A stretch of DNA of 64,000 nucleotides from Paenibacillus timonensis (GCF_009725205.1 NZ_WNZY01000006.1:1-64000); one strand, 5' to 3'; positions 25,906 to 34,482 are shown, counted from the first letter of the stretch. The notes: generated by a model from the letters alone, not told the origin. Numbers and translations: made by a program.

Positions 25906-26386
25906 TCAATAGGATCTGTCTAATTTGTTGTTGGTGGAGCCGTTCGCCTAACACGACGACCATCGCGTCGGCCGTTAGCATGAGATCGGGTCCAGGATTG
26001 ATGTGTTTTTTATGATTTTTCTCAATAACGGCGATGATGGTCGCTCCGGAACGTTGACGGATCTTGAGCTCGCCAATCGTATGACCGATGGCCTTGTAAT
26101 TAGGCTCTAATTTATACCATTCAATGATCAGATCGCCTAAAGCAACTTCAATGTTCTCCAAAGCCGTAGGCTTGTAAGTCACGCCGCCGACGATGGCCGA
26201 GACGTATCTCGCTTCATCGTCGTCCAAGGTTACCATGGAGACGCTGTCGTCCGGATCGTCGTGATCGAAATGATATAGCTCGCGTCTGCCGTCATCATGA
26301 ATAATAATCGTCAGTTTGTCGCCGCTGCGAGCCTGGATCACGAATTTTTTTCCGATTCCCGGCAGATCTGTTTCTTTGAGATTCAT
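25892..26386 (-). CDS. khtT: KhtT-like regulatory subunit with RCK_C/TrkA-C domain
   Basis: A 164-residue soluble partner of the antiporter. It starts MNLKETDLPGIGKKF, as in KhtT; GGAGG lies 10 nt upstream, so the longer upstream frame is rejected. The C-terminal half (about residues 75-160: ENIEVALGDLIIEWY to MVVVLGE) is the RCK_C fold, which in KhtT binds c-di-AMP and gates KhtU. Genes overlap by 14 nt. Confidence 0.9.
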   Translation of the reverse strand: MNLKETDLPGIGKKFVIQARSGDKLTIIIHDDGRRELYHFDHDDPDDSVSMVTLDDDEARYVSAIVGGVTYKPTALENIEVALGDLIIEWYKLEPNYKAIGHTIGELKIRQRSGATIIAVIEKNHKKHINPGPDLMLTADAMVVVLGERLHQQQIRQILLNGSG

Positions 26387-26518
26387 TTGAGTCAAGCCTC
26401 CAGTTTTTAGAGTCATCATTCCCATTTTGGGTATTGCAAAATAAGCCTCATGCGTTTTTCGTTTTTTGAAAACGTGAAAGCAAGGCAGAAGGCTAGTTTC
26501 AAAACATGTCAACTTGGG

Positions 26519-26872
26519 TTAAGCCACGAACATACTCGTAAATTTGATGGGCATAAGCAGGAGCTGCTTTAACAGCAGGCAATATAAAGGGCGGAAACGC
26601 ACCCCTGGCGCCAGCAGCAAAAAGCTGATCAGGGCCGGGACGGTATCCAATTGATGCGGGGTTCTGTCGATAAACAGTTTACCTTTGGACATTGCATTGT
26701 TGAGGCGCAGCGGTACTTTGTGGTGGACAGTGTGATAGTCCGTTTCTAACGTTTCTTCCCCGCTGGCTTCCGCCTGAAGTGGGGTTGAAAGGAAGGAAGG
26801 CAGGGAAAAAGCCATAAACAACGACAAAATCACAGCAACCAACCAGCGAAGACTTGAGTTTTGCGTGTTCAT
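26519..26872 (-). CDS. Small exported protein of unknown function
   Basis: 117 residues. ATG preceded by AGGGGAGGG at 7 nt, so it is very likely translated. Residues 8-34 form a signal peptide or membrane anchor (LVAVILSLFMAFSLPSFLS, with a possible LQA cleavage site near 34). A second hydrophobic stretch lies near the C-terminus (PALISFLLLAP, then LYCLLLKQLLL). I recognise no family. It lies between the ArsB/NhaD-type transporter (66 nt away) and KhtT on the same strand. Confidence 0.65.
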   Translation of the reverse strand: MNTQNSSLRWLVAVILSLFMAFSLPSFLSTPLQAEASGEETLETDYHTVHHKVPLRLNNAMSKGKLFIDRTPHQLDTVPALISFLLLAPGVRFRPLYCLLLKQLLLMPIKFTSMFVA

Positions 26873-26937
26873 GCTTAATCCCTCCCCTTGGACATCGAAT
26901 TACTTATCTTAAGGATAGCATACCGTCATCTTCCTTT

Positions 26938-28218
26938 TCAAAGGAAATACCGGATAAGGATATACGCGCTCGAGAGCGCGATCGATAGGAGCATTAGCGG
27001 GAAGCCGTATTTAAGGAAGCGCATAAACGTAATCGGCTCCCCTTCCTTAGCGGACATGCCTGCGGCAATCAAATTGGCACTGGCTCCAATCAGCGATCCA
27101 TTGCCACCGAGACAAGCGCCAAGCGCTAGACTCCACCAAAGCGGCTCCAGGTTGCTGATTCCCATGGCCCCCATATCCTGGATCATCGGGATCATCGTTG
27201 CGACGAACGGGATATTATCAAGGAAAGAAGAGGCAATCGCGCTTAGCCAAAGAATGAGCATGGAAGACGTTAATGGGTCGCCTCCGGTCAGGTCGATGGC
27301 CCACTCGGCCAACCGCTTAATGGTCCCGGTTTCGATCAATCCGCCGACCAAGACGAACAATCCGATAAAGAAGAAGATAGTTGGCCATTCAACGTTGCGA
27401 AACGCTCTTTCCATCACATGCTCTCCGGTGAGCAATAGCAACAGGAAAGCCCCAGCCAACGCTACAGTGGCCGATTCCAGATGGAATGTCTGATGTAGGA
27501 AGAAGCCAAGCAATGTCAGGCCTAAGATGACCAAGCATTTCGTGAGAAGGCCCCGATCCGTGATCAAGCCATTCAGGCTGATGTTCATGATCTTCTTCTG
27601 GTTTTCCGGCGTTGATTGAATACTTTTGCGGAACATGATGACAAGAAGCGGTAAGGTGGCCGCCAGAATCACGATGACGATAGGCGCCAGGTTTTGCAGG
27701 AAAGCGACAAAGGTCAGTTCCTTTACGGCGCTGCCGATCATGATATTCGGCGGATCCCCGATCAAGGTCGCTGTACCCCCGATATTCGATGCGACAACCA
27801 GTGAGAAAATATAAGGAAAGGCCTTGACCTTAAGCTGGCGGGTAATGCTGAAGGCGACCGGCACCATCAGAATGATCGTCGTCACATTATCTAGAAATGC
27901 AGACCCGATTGCCGTAATTAACGCTAGCAGCCAGAGGATCGTGACGGGATTGCCCTTGGCCTTCCGGGACGTCCATATTCCGATATACTTGAATAGTCCC
28001 GTTTCTGCTGTGGTATTTACGATAATCATCATCCCGATCAAGAGACCCAGCGTATTAAAATCGATGTGATGAATCGCCGATTCCTGGTCGATGATGCCGA
28101 AGACGATCATAAGAACGGCACCGACCATGGCCAGCATCGTTCGATGGATTTTCTCCGAAATGATCAGCCCGTACGTGAATAGAAAGATAATGATAGCCCA
28201 GATTGCTTGTTGCTCCAT
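26938..28218 (-). CDS. ArsB/NhaD-family ion transporter
   Basis: A 426-residue protein with about eleven or twelve hydrophobic segments. Two internal repeats share the family motif: SAFLDNVTTIILMVP and SSFLDNIPFVATMIP. The family exchanges Na+ or exports oxyanions and organic acids. ATG at 28218 has GAGAGGAG 7 nt upstream; the in-frame TTG at 28236 is not preceded by one. It sits behind a structured leader with a terminator (28300-28336), so expression may be switched. Ion specificity is not evident; neighbouring KhtTU suggests cation homeostasis. Confidence 0.85.
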   Translation of the reverse strand: MEQQAIWAIIIFLFTYGLIISEKIHRTMLAMVGAVLMIVFGIIDQESAIHHIDFNTLGLLIGMMIIVNTTAETGLFKYIGIWTSRKAKGNPVTILWLLALITAIGSAFLDNVTTIILMVPVAFSITRQLKVKAFPYIFSLVVASNIGGTATLIGDPPNIMIGSAVKELTFVAFLQNLAPIVIVILAATLPLLVIMFRKSIQSTPENQKKIMNISLNGLITDRGLLTKCLVILGLTLLGFFLHQTFHLESATVALAGAFLLLLLTGEHVMERAFRNVEWPTIFFFIGLFVLVGGLIETGTIKRLAEWAIDLTGGDPLTSSMLILWLSAIASSFLDNIPFVATMIPMIQDMGAMGISNLEPLWWSLALGACLGGNGSLIGASANLIAAGMSAKEGEPITFMRFLKYGFPLMLLSIALSSAYILIRYFL

Positions 28219-28264
28219 AATAATTCTCCTCTCCAAGGTGCCTTCACCCTAGGTATCTTTAGGT

Positions 28265-28331
28265 TGCCATGTAGGGGCAGAATTATGCCATTCCGGGTCA
28301 AAAAAAGGCAAAAAGAGCCCGCTACATGGCA
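28265..28331. repeat. Long inverted repeat in the transporter leader
   Basis: TGCCATGTAGGGG at 28265-28277 is the near-perfect reverse complement of CCGCTACATGGCA at 28319-28331. On the transcribed minus strand the distal arm overlaps the terminator hairpin, so the two structures exclude one another. Confidence 0.75.
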
Positions 28332-28336
28332 GGCTC
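28300..28336 (-). terminator. Intrinsic terminator inside the leader of the ArsB/NhaD-type gene
   Basis: Minus-strand stem GAGCCTGC/GCGGGCTC (8 bp, one G-T) with loop CATGTA, followed by TTTTTGCCTTTTTTT. It lies between the promoter at 28380-28408 and the start codon at 28218, so it must be read through for expression. Confidence 0.82.
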
Positions 28337-28379
28337 CTCCGATAACTCTCATTTTCTATTGTTTGGTCTAACTCACATC

Positions 28380-28408
28380 ATTATAGACTGATTTTATTTA
28401 AAAGTAAA
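28380..28408 (-). promoter_or_regulatory. Promoter of the ArsB/NhaD-type gene
   Basis: On the minus strand: TTTACT (28408-28403), 17-bp spacer, TATAAT (28385-28380). The leader from about 28374 to 28219 is about 155 nt, long for a simple gene. Confidence 0.65.
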
Positions 28409-28489
28409 GGATTTGCGGGGGGAACGGCCTCCTAGCCTGTAAACCCTTGGGCTGAGCACATCCTCGACTTAGGTCTAGGTTGAAAAACC

Positions 28490-28530
28490 GTCCGTAGTCC
28501 GTTTTGGAAAACCTATATTCCACCTAGAAT
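28490..28530 (+). promoter_or_regulatory. Candidate promoter region of the Lia/Psp cluster
   Basis: A -10-like TAGAAT at 28525-28530 lies 41 nt before the first gene's start at 28572. A short direct repeat GTCCGTAGTCCG at 28490-28501 lies where an activator such as LiaR would bind. No convincing -35 is seen, which fits activator dependence. The rest of 28409-28489 shows nothing clear. Confidence 0.35.
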
Positions 28531-28571
28531 AAAGACATAAGGTTGATCAAATGAGAGGCGGTGATAAATCG

Positions 28572-28868
28572 ATGAAAACAAATCGACCGAATGTATTCGC
28601 TATTGTACTAATTGCCCTGGGCGCTCTGATTCTGCTCGGCAAGTTGACTCCCTTCCTGGGCAGCCTGTTCGGCCTGGTGATCGCGATCGTGATGATCGGT
28701 CTCGGCTATTACGGGATTCGCCGGGGGAACGCCTTCTTCGGATGGCTGGTGCTGATTTTCGGGGTCATTTCCCTGATCTCCAAGCTGGCCTGGCTGATCG
28801 TTCCGCTCTTGGGTATCGGATTAATCGTATACGGTATCTCTTCCCTTAGAGGAAGACGGAGCTACTGA
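28572..28868 (+). CDS. LiaI-like small membrane protein
   Basis: 98 residues made almost wholly of three or four hydrophobic helices with a basic tail (SSLRGRRSY), matching the LiaI/LiaF transmembrane type. Start at 28572 follows AGGCGGTGA by 7 nt; an in-frame ATG at 28551 is a weaker choice. In Bacillus LiaI anchors the PspA-like LiaH to the membrane, and here a PspA/LiaH gene follows directly. Confidence 0.75.
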   Translation: MKTNRPNVFAIVLIALGALILLGKLTPFLGSLFGLVIAIVMIGLGYYGIRRGNAFFGWLVLIFGVISLISKLAWLIVPLLGIGLIVYGISSLRGRRSY

Positions 28869-28932
28869 TTTAAATAGCATACACGCAAAATAACTTGAAA
28901 TGAGGACCGAAAGGTTAGGAGGGAAGGGTGTC

Positions 28933-29607
28933 ATGAGTGTATTTCGTCGGGTACGAGATATTACGGTAGCTACTTTGAATGAAAAGTTGGAGCAATCCCA
29001 AGACCCGGTCAGATTGATCGACCAGTTCCTGATCGAGACGCGGCAGGAAATCGCCGAAGCCGAGAAGCTGCATTACCAATACAGCGGTCATGCTAAGCAA
29101 ATGAAGCAGCAGGTGGATCAAGCCAAGGTCATGCGCGACAAACGCGAGGAACAAGCGCTGCTCGCTTTGAAAGCAGGCGAGGAGCACTTGGCTAAGCTAG
29201 CCTTGCAGGAGAAGATGCTGTATGAGGAAAAGGTGGAGCAATACACCGAATTGTACTCGCAAAGCTTGGAATCGCTGCAGGAATTGGAAGCTCAGCTGAA
29301 TGAATTGAAGACCGAATATCAGGTCGTCTATAGCAAACGTCAATATTATTACGCAAGAATGGAGACGCTTCGTTTACAGCAGCGGATGAACCAGCGGATG
29401 AGCGGTTACGGCGTGCAGGATGTGCCGAAGATGTTCCATCGCTTGGAGGATCGGGTGTCCGATATGGAATGGGAAGCCCGCAGCCTGCGTGAATTGCGGA
29501 GAGCGGGTACAGATTTCGTAAACCAAGCCGGTTCCGCCATTCAATCGACTCTGGAACAGGAGCTCTCCCGCTTGAAGCAGAAGCTGAATAACAAGGGAGA
29601 GGAGTAA
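28933..29607 (+). CDS. PspA/IM30 (LiaH-like) protein, copy 1
   Basis: A 224-residue, almost fully alpha-helical coiled-coil protein of the PspA/Vipp1 family, which coats stressed membranes from the cytoplasmic side. It begins SVFRRVRDITVATLNEKLEQ, the family's amphipathic N-terminus, and is rich in Glu, Gln and Lys. Start at 28933 has TAGGAGGG about 9 nt upstream; the frame extends upstream without support. It is followed by PspC and a second PspA within 5 and 510 nt. Confidence 0.9.
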   Translation: MSVFRRVRDITVATLNEKLEQSQDPVRLIDQFLIETRQEIAEAEKLHYQYSGHAKQMKQQVDQAKVMRDKREEQALLALKAGEEHLAKLALQEKMLYEEKVEQYTELYSQSLESLQELEAQLNELKTEYQVVYSKRQYYYARMETLRLQQRMNQRMSGYGVQDVPKMFHRLEDRVSDMEWEARSLRELRRAGTDFVNQAGSAIQSTLEQELSRLKQKLNNKGEE

Positions 29608-29612
29608 GATCG

Positions 29613-30113
29613 ATGGGAAGACCTTTGTATCGTTCCCGACGGGATCGCTGGATCAGCGGTTTGATCGGCGGGTTGGGCGAATATTTCGGCATTAACGTCG
29701 GCGTGCTCCGGCTGATCGCCTTTCTAAGCATATTCTTCACCGGCGGGACAACGATTTTCATCTACTTTATCGCCACCTTGGTCATCTCCAAGGAGCCGTA
29801 TCCGCCTCACGATCCGTACTATAACGGCGGATGGCCGGGCGGAGGCCCGCAGCCGGGTTACGGCCCCAAACGCCGGGACTTCTACGAGGATCCCCGTTTT
29901 GGTGCCCGCCCGCCGTTTGGAAATCCCAACGGAAATACTTACGGAACCCAGCCGCCGCAATACGGCGCTGGCGCTCAGGGAACCGGCTTCCATGCCGCCC
30001 CGGGAGCTTCTAATCTGGATTCCATGATGGAAGATATCGAGAAGAAAGCGATGAAAAAAGAACTGGATGAGCTGCGTAAGAAGCTCTCCGACTACGAGAA
30101 GGGAGAAGTGTAA
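29613..30113 (+). CDS. PspC-domain membrane protein
   Basis: 166 residues in three parts: an N-terminal PspC domain (residues about 2-60: LYRSRRDRWISGLIGGLGEY and a membrane helix), a Gly/Pro/Asn/Tyr-rich linker (about 65-130) and a short C-terminal coiled coil (MEDIEKKAMKKELDEL). The coiled coil may touch the PspA partners encoded on either side. Genes are spaced by 5 nt upstream and 3 nt downstream, so they are one operon. Confidence 0.9.
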   Translation: MGRPLYRSRRDRWISGLIGGLGEYFGINVGVLRLIAFLSIFFTGGTTIFIYFIATLVISKEPYPPHDPYYNGGWPGGGPQPGYGPKRRDFYEDPRFGARPPFGNPNGNTYGTQPPQYGAGAQGTGFHAAPGASNLDSMMEDIEKKAMKKELDELRKKLSDYEKGEV

Positions 30114-30116
30114 AAC

Positions 30117-30818
30117 ATGGGAGTATTCAAAAGAATTAAAGATATTACGAAAGCATCTGTTAACGACTTGCTGGATAAGGTGGAAGACCCGATTGTCATG
30201 CTCAATCAGTATCTGCGCGATATGGAGGCCGAAATTCGCGACGCCGAAGTGACGGTGGCCAAGCAAATGGCCAATGAACGCCGGATGAAGCAACGCTTGG
30301 ACGAAGCGGCTCGCATCTCCACGCAACGGGAAGCTCAAGCTGAAATTGCTCTCCGCAACGGGCAAGAAGAAGTGGCCCGCAAAATGCTGGAAGAGAAAAT
30401 TCATTACGATCAAAAGCAAACGGAATTCGCTGAGCTGCATGCTCAATCCGAGGCCCAGGCGGCTGAACTCAAGCAACAGCTGCATGAGATGAAGGACGAA
30501 TTCTATAAACTGCGCAACAAACGGAACGAGCTGGTGAGCCGTGCGCAAATGGCGAAAGCTAGAAAGCAAATGTCGCAAATCAGCAGCCTGCATACGATCG
30601 AAAGCGGCAACGCTTCGCTCGGATTCCACCGGATGGAAGAGAAAATCATGCAGTTGGAAGCCGAAGCCGAAGTGGCCGGCGTTGTCTATCGGGGCACATC
30701 GCCTTCCACGTACGTCAGCCCGGCGGATGCCGAGAAGCAGTTGAAGGTGGATGCGCAGCTTGAAGCGCTGAAAGCGAAATTGAACCCGACCGCGGAACGC
30801 GAAGAAGACAAGGAATAA
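30117..30818 (+). CDS. PspA/IM30 (LiaH-like) protein, copy 2
   Basis: 233 residues, same helical family as the copy at 28933 but clearly diverged ([20 protein letters not shown] at the N-terminus). The C-terminal end has a distinct tail ([19 protein letters not shown]). ATG is 3 nt after the pspC stop, with GGGAGAAG overlapping that gene's end. Two paralogues may form mixed assemblies; that is inference. Confidence 0.9.
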   Translation: MGVFKRIKDITKASVNDLLDKVEDPIVMLNQYLRDMEAEIRDAEVTVAKQMANERRMKQRLDEAARISTQREAQAEIALRNGQEEVARKMLEEKIHYDQKQTEFAELHAQSEAQAAELKQQLHEMKDEFYKLRNKRNELVSRAQMAKARKQMSQISSLHTIESGNASLGFHRMEEKIMQLEAEAEVAGVVYRGTSPSTYVSPADAEKQLKVDAQLEALKAKLNPTAEREEDKE

Positions 30819-30859
30819 CTACACGTCCGTTGGACATTGTGATATTCTAAATACTGGTG

Positions 30860-30900
30860 AAGCCATGCGGTATGGGGTCCCATACCGTTATGGCTTTTTA
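30860..30900 (+). terminator. Terminator between psp genes and liaFSR-like genes
   Basis: Long stem (AAGCCAT and GCGGTATGGG arms with complements, near-perfect) ending in TTTTTA. It should lower transcription of the regulators relative to the effector genes upstream. Confidence 0.85.
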
Positions 30901-30932
30901 CAACTCTATGAACCTGCAGGGAGGTGCGGCAT

Positions 30933-31583
30933 ATGGATACACGGAAAAGGTTCTTAGCCATCGCTTTGATTGGATTTGGGGTACTGTTGATTTTCGGGAA
31001 GTGGCTGAGTTTCTTCACCATTGTCGCCCTCTTGTTTCTTGCGTTCGGCATTTATAAGATCCGGCAGGGAGAGCAGGTCAAAACCGGCTATATCTTTCTT
31101 GCGATCGGCGGAGGGATGATCCTGCTTGACCACTTTATGTTGGTCCTGGCGATTCTGATGATCTCACTTGGTTATTACTACGCGAAAATTCGCAAAACGC
31201 AGCCCCAGGGCAATTATGTACAGAAGCAAAACATCACCTCCAGTATCCGATGGGACCGCGATCCGTGGAGCTTGCGGAATACGAGCATGTGGCATGTGCT
31301 CGGGGAGCTGGACATCGATTTGTCGCTGGCGATGGTGGAAGGGGGACATAACGTCCTTATGTTTCAAGGGATCGTCGGGGATGTCGATCTGGTGATTCCG
31401 GAGGATTACGGCGTGGAAATCGAAGCGTTCGTTCTGTTCGGGCAAATCGATTTCAGCCAAGATAAAGAAACGGGCATGCTCAATCGGCTGTATTGGAAGT
31501 CGCCGAATTATGAGATCCGTGAACAAAAAGTGAAAATCATCATTTCCTATCTTGTAGGGGATGTCGATATACGTTTAACTTAA
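30933..31583 (+). CDS. liaF: LiaF-like regulator of the Lia two-component system
   Basis: 216 residues: N-terminal hydrophobic helices (about residues 7-85) and a C-terminal soluble beta-rich LiaF domain (WHVLGELDIDLSLAMVEGG onwards). LiaF inhibits LiaS signalling in Bacillus. ATG at 30933 follows AGGGAGGTG by 6 nt; an upstream GTG overlaps that site and is rejected. It lies 19 nt before the kinase gene. Confidence 0.9.
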   Translation: MDTRKRFLAIALIGFGVLLIFGKWLSFFTIVALLFLAFGIYKIRQGEQVKTGYIFLAIGGGMILLDHFMLVLAILMISLGYYYAKIRKTQPQGNYVQKQNITSSIRWDRDPWSLRNTSMWHVLGELDIDLSLAMVEGGHNVLMFQGIVGDVDLVIPEDYGVEIEAFVLFGQIDFSQDKETGMLNRLYWKSPNYEIREQKVKIIISYLVGDVDIRLT

Positions 31584-31602
31584 GACAGGAGGAACGTCCC
31601 GC

Positions 31603-32685
31603 ATGAAATCGAAAAAGCCAAGCAATATGGTATCCCGCAGCATGCGCGGAGGAATTCTCCTGTCTGTCATTATGATGGCGGCCACCTTTTACGTGCTGTA
31701 TACATACGGGTATTTTCACCCCCAAACGTCCTGGAGGACGGGGATTAAGGCCGGCGTCACGCTACTGTCGCTGCTGATCATCATCGGTGCGGCTTACGGC
31801 TTAATTCAGGGATATCGTCCCAAACGCCAAATTGACGGACTACGCGAAGCGCTCCTGCAATGGGAGAAAGGCAACCAAACCGGGATCGTTCCAAAGCTTG
31901 GCGAAGATGAACTCGGCCGACTGGCCGAGCAACTGGAGCGGATCGGTAAACGCTGGGAGGAGCAAGTGTCTTCCCTTCAGCGATTGTCGACGCATAATGC
32001 CCAATTAGCCGAGCAGGCTCGAGTTTCAGCCATTGTGGAGGAGAGGCAGCGGCTCGCTCGTGAGCTGCATGATGCCGTGTCCCAGCAGCTGTTCGCCATC
32101 TCGATGACGGCCACGGCCGTAGGGAGAACGCTGGAGAAGGACTTCGACAGGGCACAGCGCCAGGTGGAATTGATCGAGGAAATGGCTTCGGTCGCCCAGT
32201 CGGAAATGCGAGCGTTATTACTTCATTTGCGGCCGGTCTACCTGGAAGGCAAGGAGTTGTCCCAAGGCTTGCGCGATTTGGTCAAGGAATTGAAAACCAA
32301 GGTCCCGATGGATTTAACGCTCGAGATGGACGAGGATTTGAGCTTAGGCAAGGGCATCGAGAACCATTTGTTCCGCATCATTCAGGAGGCGATGTCCAAT
32401 ACGCTGCGACATGCCAAGGCGGACAAGATGGAGATCCGGATCCACCGCCGGGGCGAAGCGGTCAAGGTGACGCTGCGCGACAACGGCATCGGCTTCGAGC
32501 TGGATGATAAGAAGCAGGCCTCCTACGGTCTGTCCACCATGCAGGAACGCATCCATGAAATCGGCGGATCGATTCAGTTTATTACCGCGCCCGGCAAAGG
32601 GACGCGCATTGAGATTACCGTTCCACTAATCAATGAAGAAAGCGGGGAAGAGATCAGCCATGGAGATGGAAGACAAGGAGATTAA
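31603..32685 (+). CDS. liaS: Sensor histidine kinase, LiaS-like
   Basis: 360 residues: two membrane helices (about 18-36 and 48-68) with a short outer loop, a HAMP-like linker, a HisKA_3 dimerisation region with phospho-acceptor His156 (ARELHDAVSQQLFA), and an ATPase domain with N box (QEAMSNTLRH, 261-270) and G boxes (DNGIGF, 293-298; GKGTRI, 331-336). The very short sensor loop is the intramembrane-sensing type seen in LiaS/VraS, which respond to cell-wall antibiotics. It overlaps the regulator gene by 26 nt. Confidence 0.92.
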   Translation: MKSKKPSNMVSRSMRGGILLSVIMMAATFYVLYTYGYFHPQTSWRTGIKAGVTLLSLLIIIGAAYGLIQGYRPKRQIDGLREALLQWEKGNQTGIVPKLGEDELGRLAEQLERIGKRWEEQVSSLQRLSTHNAQLAEQARVSAIVEERQRLARELHDAVSQQLFAISMTATAVGRTLEKDFDRAQRQVELIEEMASVAQSEMRALLLHLRPVYLEGKELSQGLRDLVKELKTKVPMDLTLEMDEDLSLGKGIENHLFRIIQEAMSNTLRHAKADKMEIRIHRRGEAVKVTLRDNGIGFELDDKKQASYGLSTMQERIHEIGGSIQFITAPGKGTRIEITVPLINEESGEEISHGDGRQGD

Positions 32686-33313
32686 AGTACTGCTTGTGGA
32701 TGATCATGAAATGGTGAGAATCGGCCTGGCGGCGGTGCTGGGCACCGAAGACGGCATCGAGGTCGTCGGAGAGGCCAGCAGCGGGGAAGAAGGAATTCGC
32801 TTGGCGCAGGAATACCGGCCAGATGTCGTGCTGATGGATCTCGTCATGGAGGGGATGGACGGAATCGAAGCTACCCGGCAACTGCTCGCGCAGCATCCGG
32901 ACTGCAAGGTGATCGTGCTTACCAGTTATCTGGACGACGAGAAGATGTACCCTGTTATCGAAGCCGGAGCTTTCAGTTATCTGCTCAAAACGTCGCGAGC
33001 ATCCGAAATCGCTGAGGCGATCCGTGCTGCGGCCCGGGGCCAATCGGTCCTGGAATCGCAGGTCGCTTCCAAGATGATGAACCGGTTTCGTCAGCCGAAG
33101 GTGGAGGCTCCGGCTCATGAGGAGCTAACTGAACGCGAAATGGATGTTCTGCGTTTGCTGGCCCAAGGCAAATCCAATCAAGACATCGCCGATGATCTGA
33201 TTATCGGGATCAAAACGGTTAAGTTCCATGTCACCAATATATTGGCAAAGCTGGGGGTTGAGGATCGCACCCAGGCGGCTATTTACGCTTATAAAAACGG
33301 TTTGGCGGAGTAA
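32660..33313 (+). CDS. liaR: Response regulator, LiaR-like (NarL/LuxR family)
   Basis: 217 residues: receiver domain with acidic pair Asp14-Asp15, phospho-acceptor Asp60 (VVLMDLVMEGMDG), conserved Lys in YLLKTS, and a C-terminal LuxR helix-turn-helix (LTEREMDVLRLLAQGKSNQD). Start at 32660 has GGGAAGAG about 8 nt upstream and lies inside the kinase gene. It should activate the LiaI/psp genes upstream and possibly its own operon. Confidence 0.92.
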   Translation: MEMEDKEIKVLLVDDHEMVRIGLAAVLGTEDGIEVVGEASSGEEGIRLAQEYRPDVVLMDLVMEGMDGIEATRQLLAQHPDCKVIVLTSYLDDEKMYPVIEAGAFSYLLKTSRASEIAEAIRAAARGQSVLESQVASKMMNRFRQPKVEAPAHEELTEREMDVLRLLAQGKSNQDIADDLIIGIKTVKFHVTNILAKLGVEDRTQAAIYAYKNGLAE

Positions 33314-33338
33314 TCATCTCCGACAAACCGTTTTTTTT
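33292..33338. terminator. Bidirectional terminator after liaR-like gene
   Basis: A long stem (ACGGTTTGGCGGAG/CTCCGACAAACCGT, one mismatch) overlapping the end of the regulator gene, with eight T on the plus strand and five A on the other flank. The gerC gene ends at 33337 from the opposite side. Confidence 0.92.
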
Positions 33339-34482
33339 ACCGGTTCAGCAATTTATAGGAGGAGGAATGAACGAGCTTCATTTCGACCTGGACCTCGTCC
33401 AGTTCCATCAAGGTGATTAGCGGCTTGCCGCGGGACATTAGCTCTTTCCAACGTGCCTGGTTATCGCGGTACAACTTCTCTTCCAGGTTGTAGATATCGA
33501 TTTGTTTGGCCTTCGCCGCATCAAAGGAACGCCGGATGTCTTGTTCAATTTTCTTCTCCGCCAGCTTATCGATGGCGGCGGCGGTGGCCCTCCTGGCCAT
33601 GCCCGCATCCGTGATATAGGCTTTGACCCGCGCTCGGATACGAACCTTAGGGTGCTCCCCTTCAGTGCTTACCCCGACGTCCGAATGGCTATGGATAATG
33701 CTAAGCGTTACCGGCGTACTGTCTTCCAAGGTTAGCGTCAACGGAAATTTGTCCATTCGATCGAAAGCGATATATCTGGCGCCCTGGAGCATAGTTGGAT
33801 TAACGAGTCCGCGATTTGCTCCTTGCGCAATAGCATAAGCGCCGACTAGCTTCACTTGGGAAACGGGCTTGCCCTCCCCCTTCCAGACTTCGGTCGTACA
33901 GCTAATCAAAGGCAATAGCGCCGTAGAGGCCGGTTCCCTCACGCCATTCATCAGTTTAATGATCCGAATAGGCTCGACGAACGAATATTGCCTGAATATT
34001 TCCTCAGGATCAAGCAACTCCGAATTCAAGACCGATTCGTTTAGAAGGGAAATGCTCGAAAATATATCGGGAATATTCTGATAGGTGCCAAACACCCAGG
34101 GCGTATACCGAAGATCGCGGGTTTGGATCAAGCCGGTGACGGCTTCAGTCAAGTGCTTGTCGAGTAGCGCATTGGAGAAGACAACCGCCCGGACATGGGT
34201 CCAAAACGTTCGCTGCTGGGAGGCGGAATAGAGGGAGTTCAACGCCTCGTCGATTGTCCTCCCCTCGCCTTTACCGATCCACACTTTACCGGTTCCCGTT
34301 TTAACGGTGCCTTCTTGTTTCGCAATTTCCGCAAAGTCCAGCAATTGGGTATAGATGATAAAGCGGCCTTCCACATAATCGATTCCCAACGCGGTGATGA
34401 AATTGATGTTTTGCGCTTCTTTCATATCCCAACAACCCGTCAGCAACAGGATAAGGGCGAGGATCACCGGTGCGGCTCTCAA
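33337..34482 (-). CDS. Spore germination lipoprotein, Ger(x)C family
   Basis: 381 residues, the C subunit of a nutrient germinant receptor in the spore inner membrane. Lipoprotein signal LILLLTGCWDM with Cys17. The body matches the Ger(x)C family (NFITALGIDYVEGRF, then GKGEGRTIDEAL). TTG start, with AAGGAGGG 7 nt upstream; it overlaps the stop of the gerA gene. Last gene of a three-gene receptor operon. Confidence 0.92.
   Translation of the reverse strand: MRAAPVILALILLLTGCWDMKEAQNINFITALGIDYVEGRFIIYTQLLDFAEIAKQEGTVKTGTGKVWIGKGEGRTIDEALNSLYSASQQRTFWTHVRAVVFSNALLDKHLTEAVTGLIQTRDLRYTPWVFGTYQNIPDIFSSISLLNESVLNSELLDPEEIFRQYSFVEPIRIIKLMNGVREPASTALLPLISCTTEVWKGEGKPVSQVKLVGAYAIAQGANRGLVNPTMLQGARYIAFDRMDKFPLTLTLEDSTPVTLSIIHSHSDVGVSTEGEHPKVRIRARVKAYITDAGMARRATAAAIDKLAEKKIEQDIRRSFDAAKAKQIDIYNLEEKLYRDNQARWKELMSRGKPLITLMELDEVQVEMKLVHSSSYKLLNR

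Noticed and set aside
28315..28336. Reading the transporter leader as a yybP-ykoY manganese or similar known riboswitch
   Set aside because: The hallmark sequences of that class are not visible; only the terminator and competing pairing are supported.
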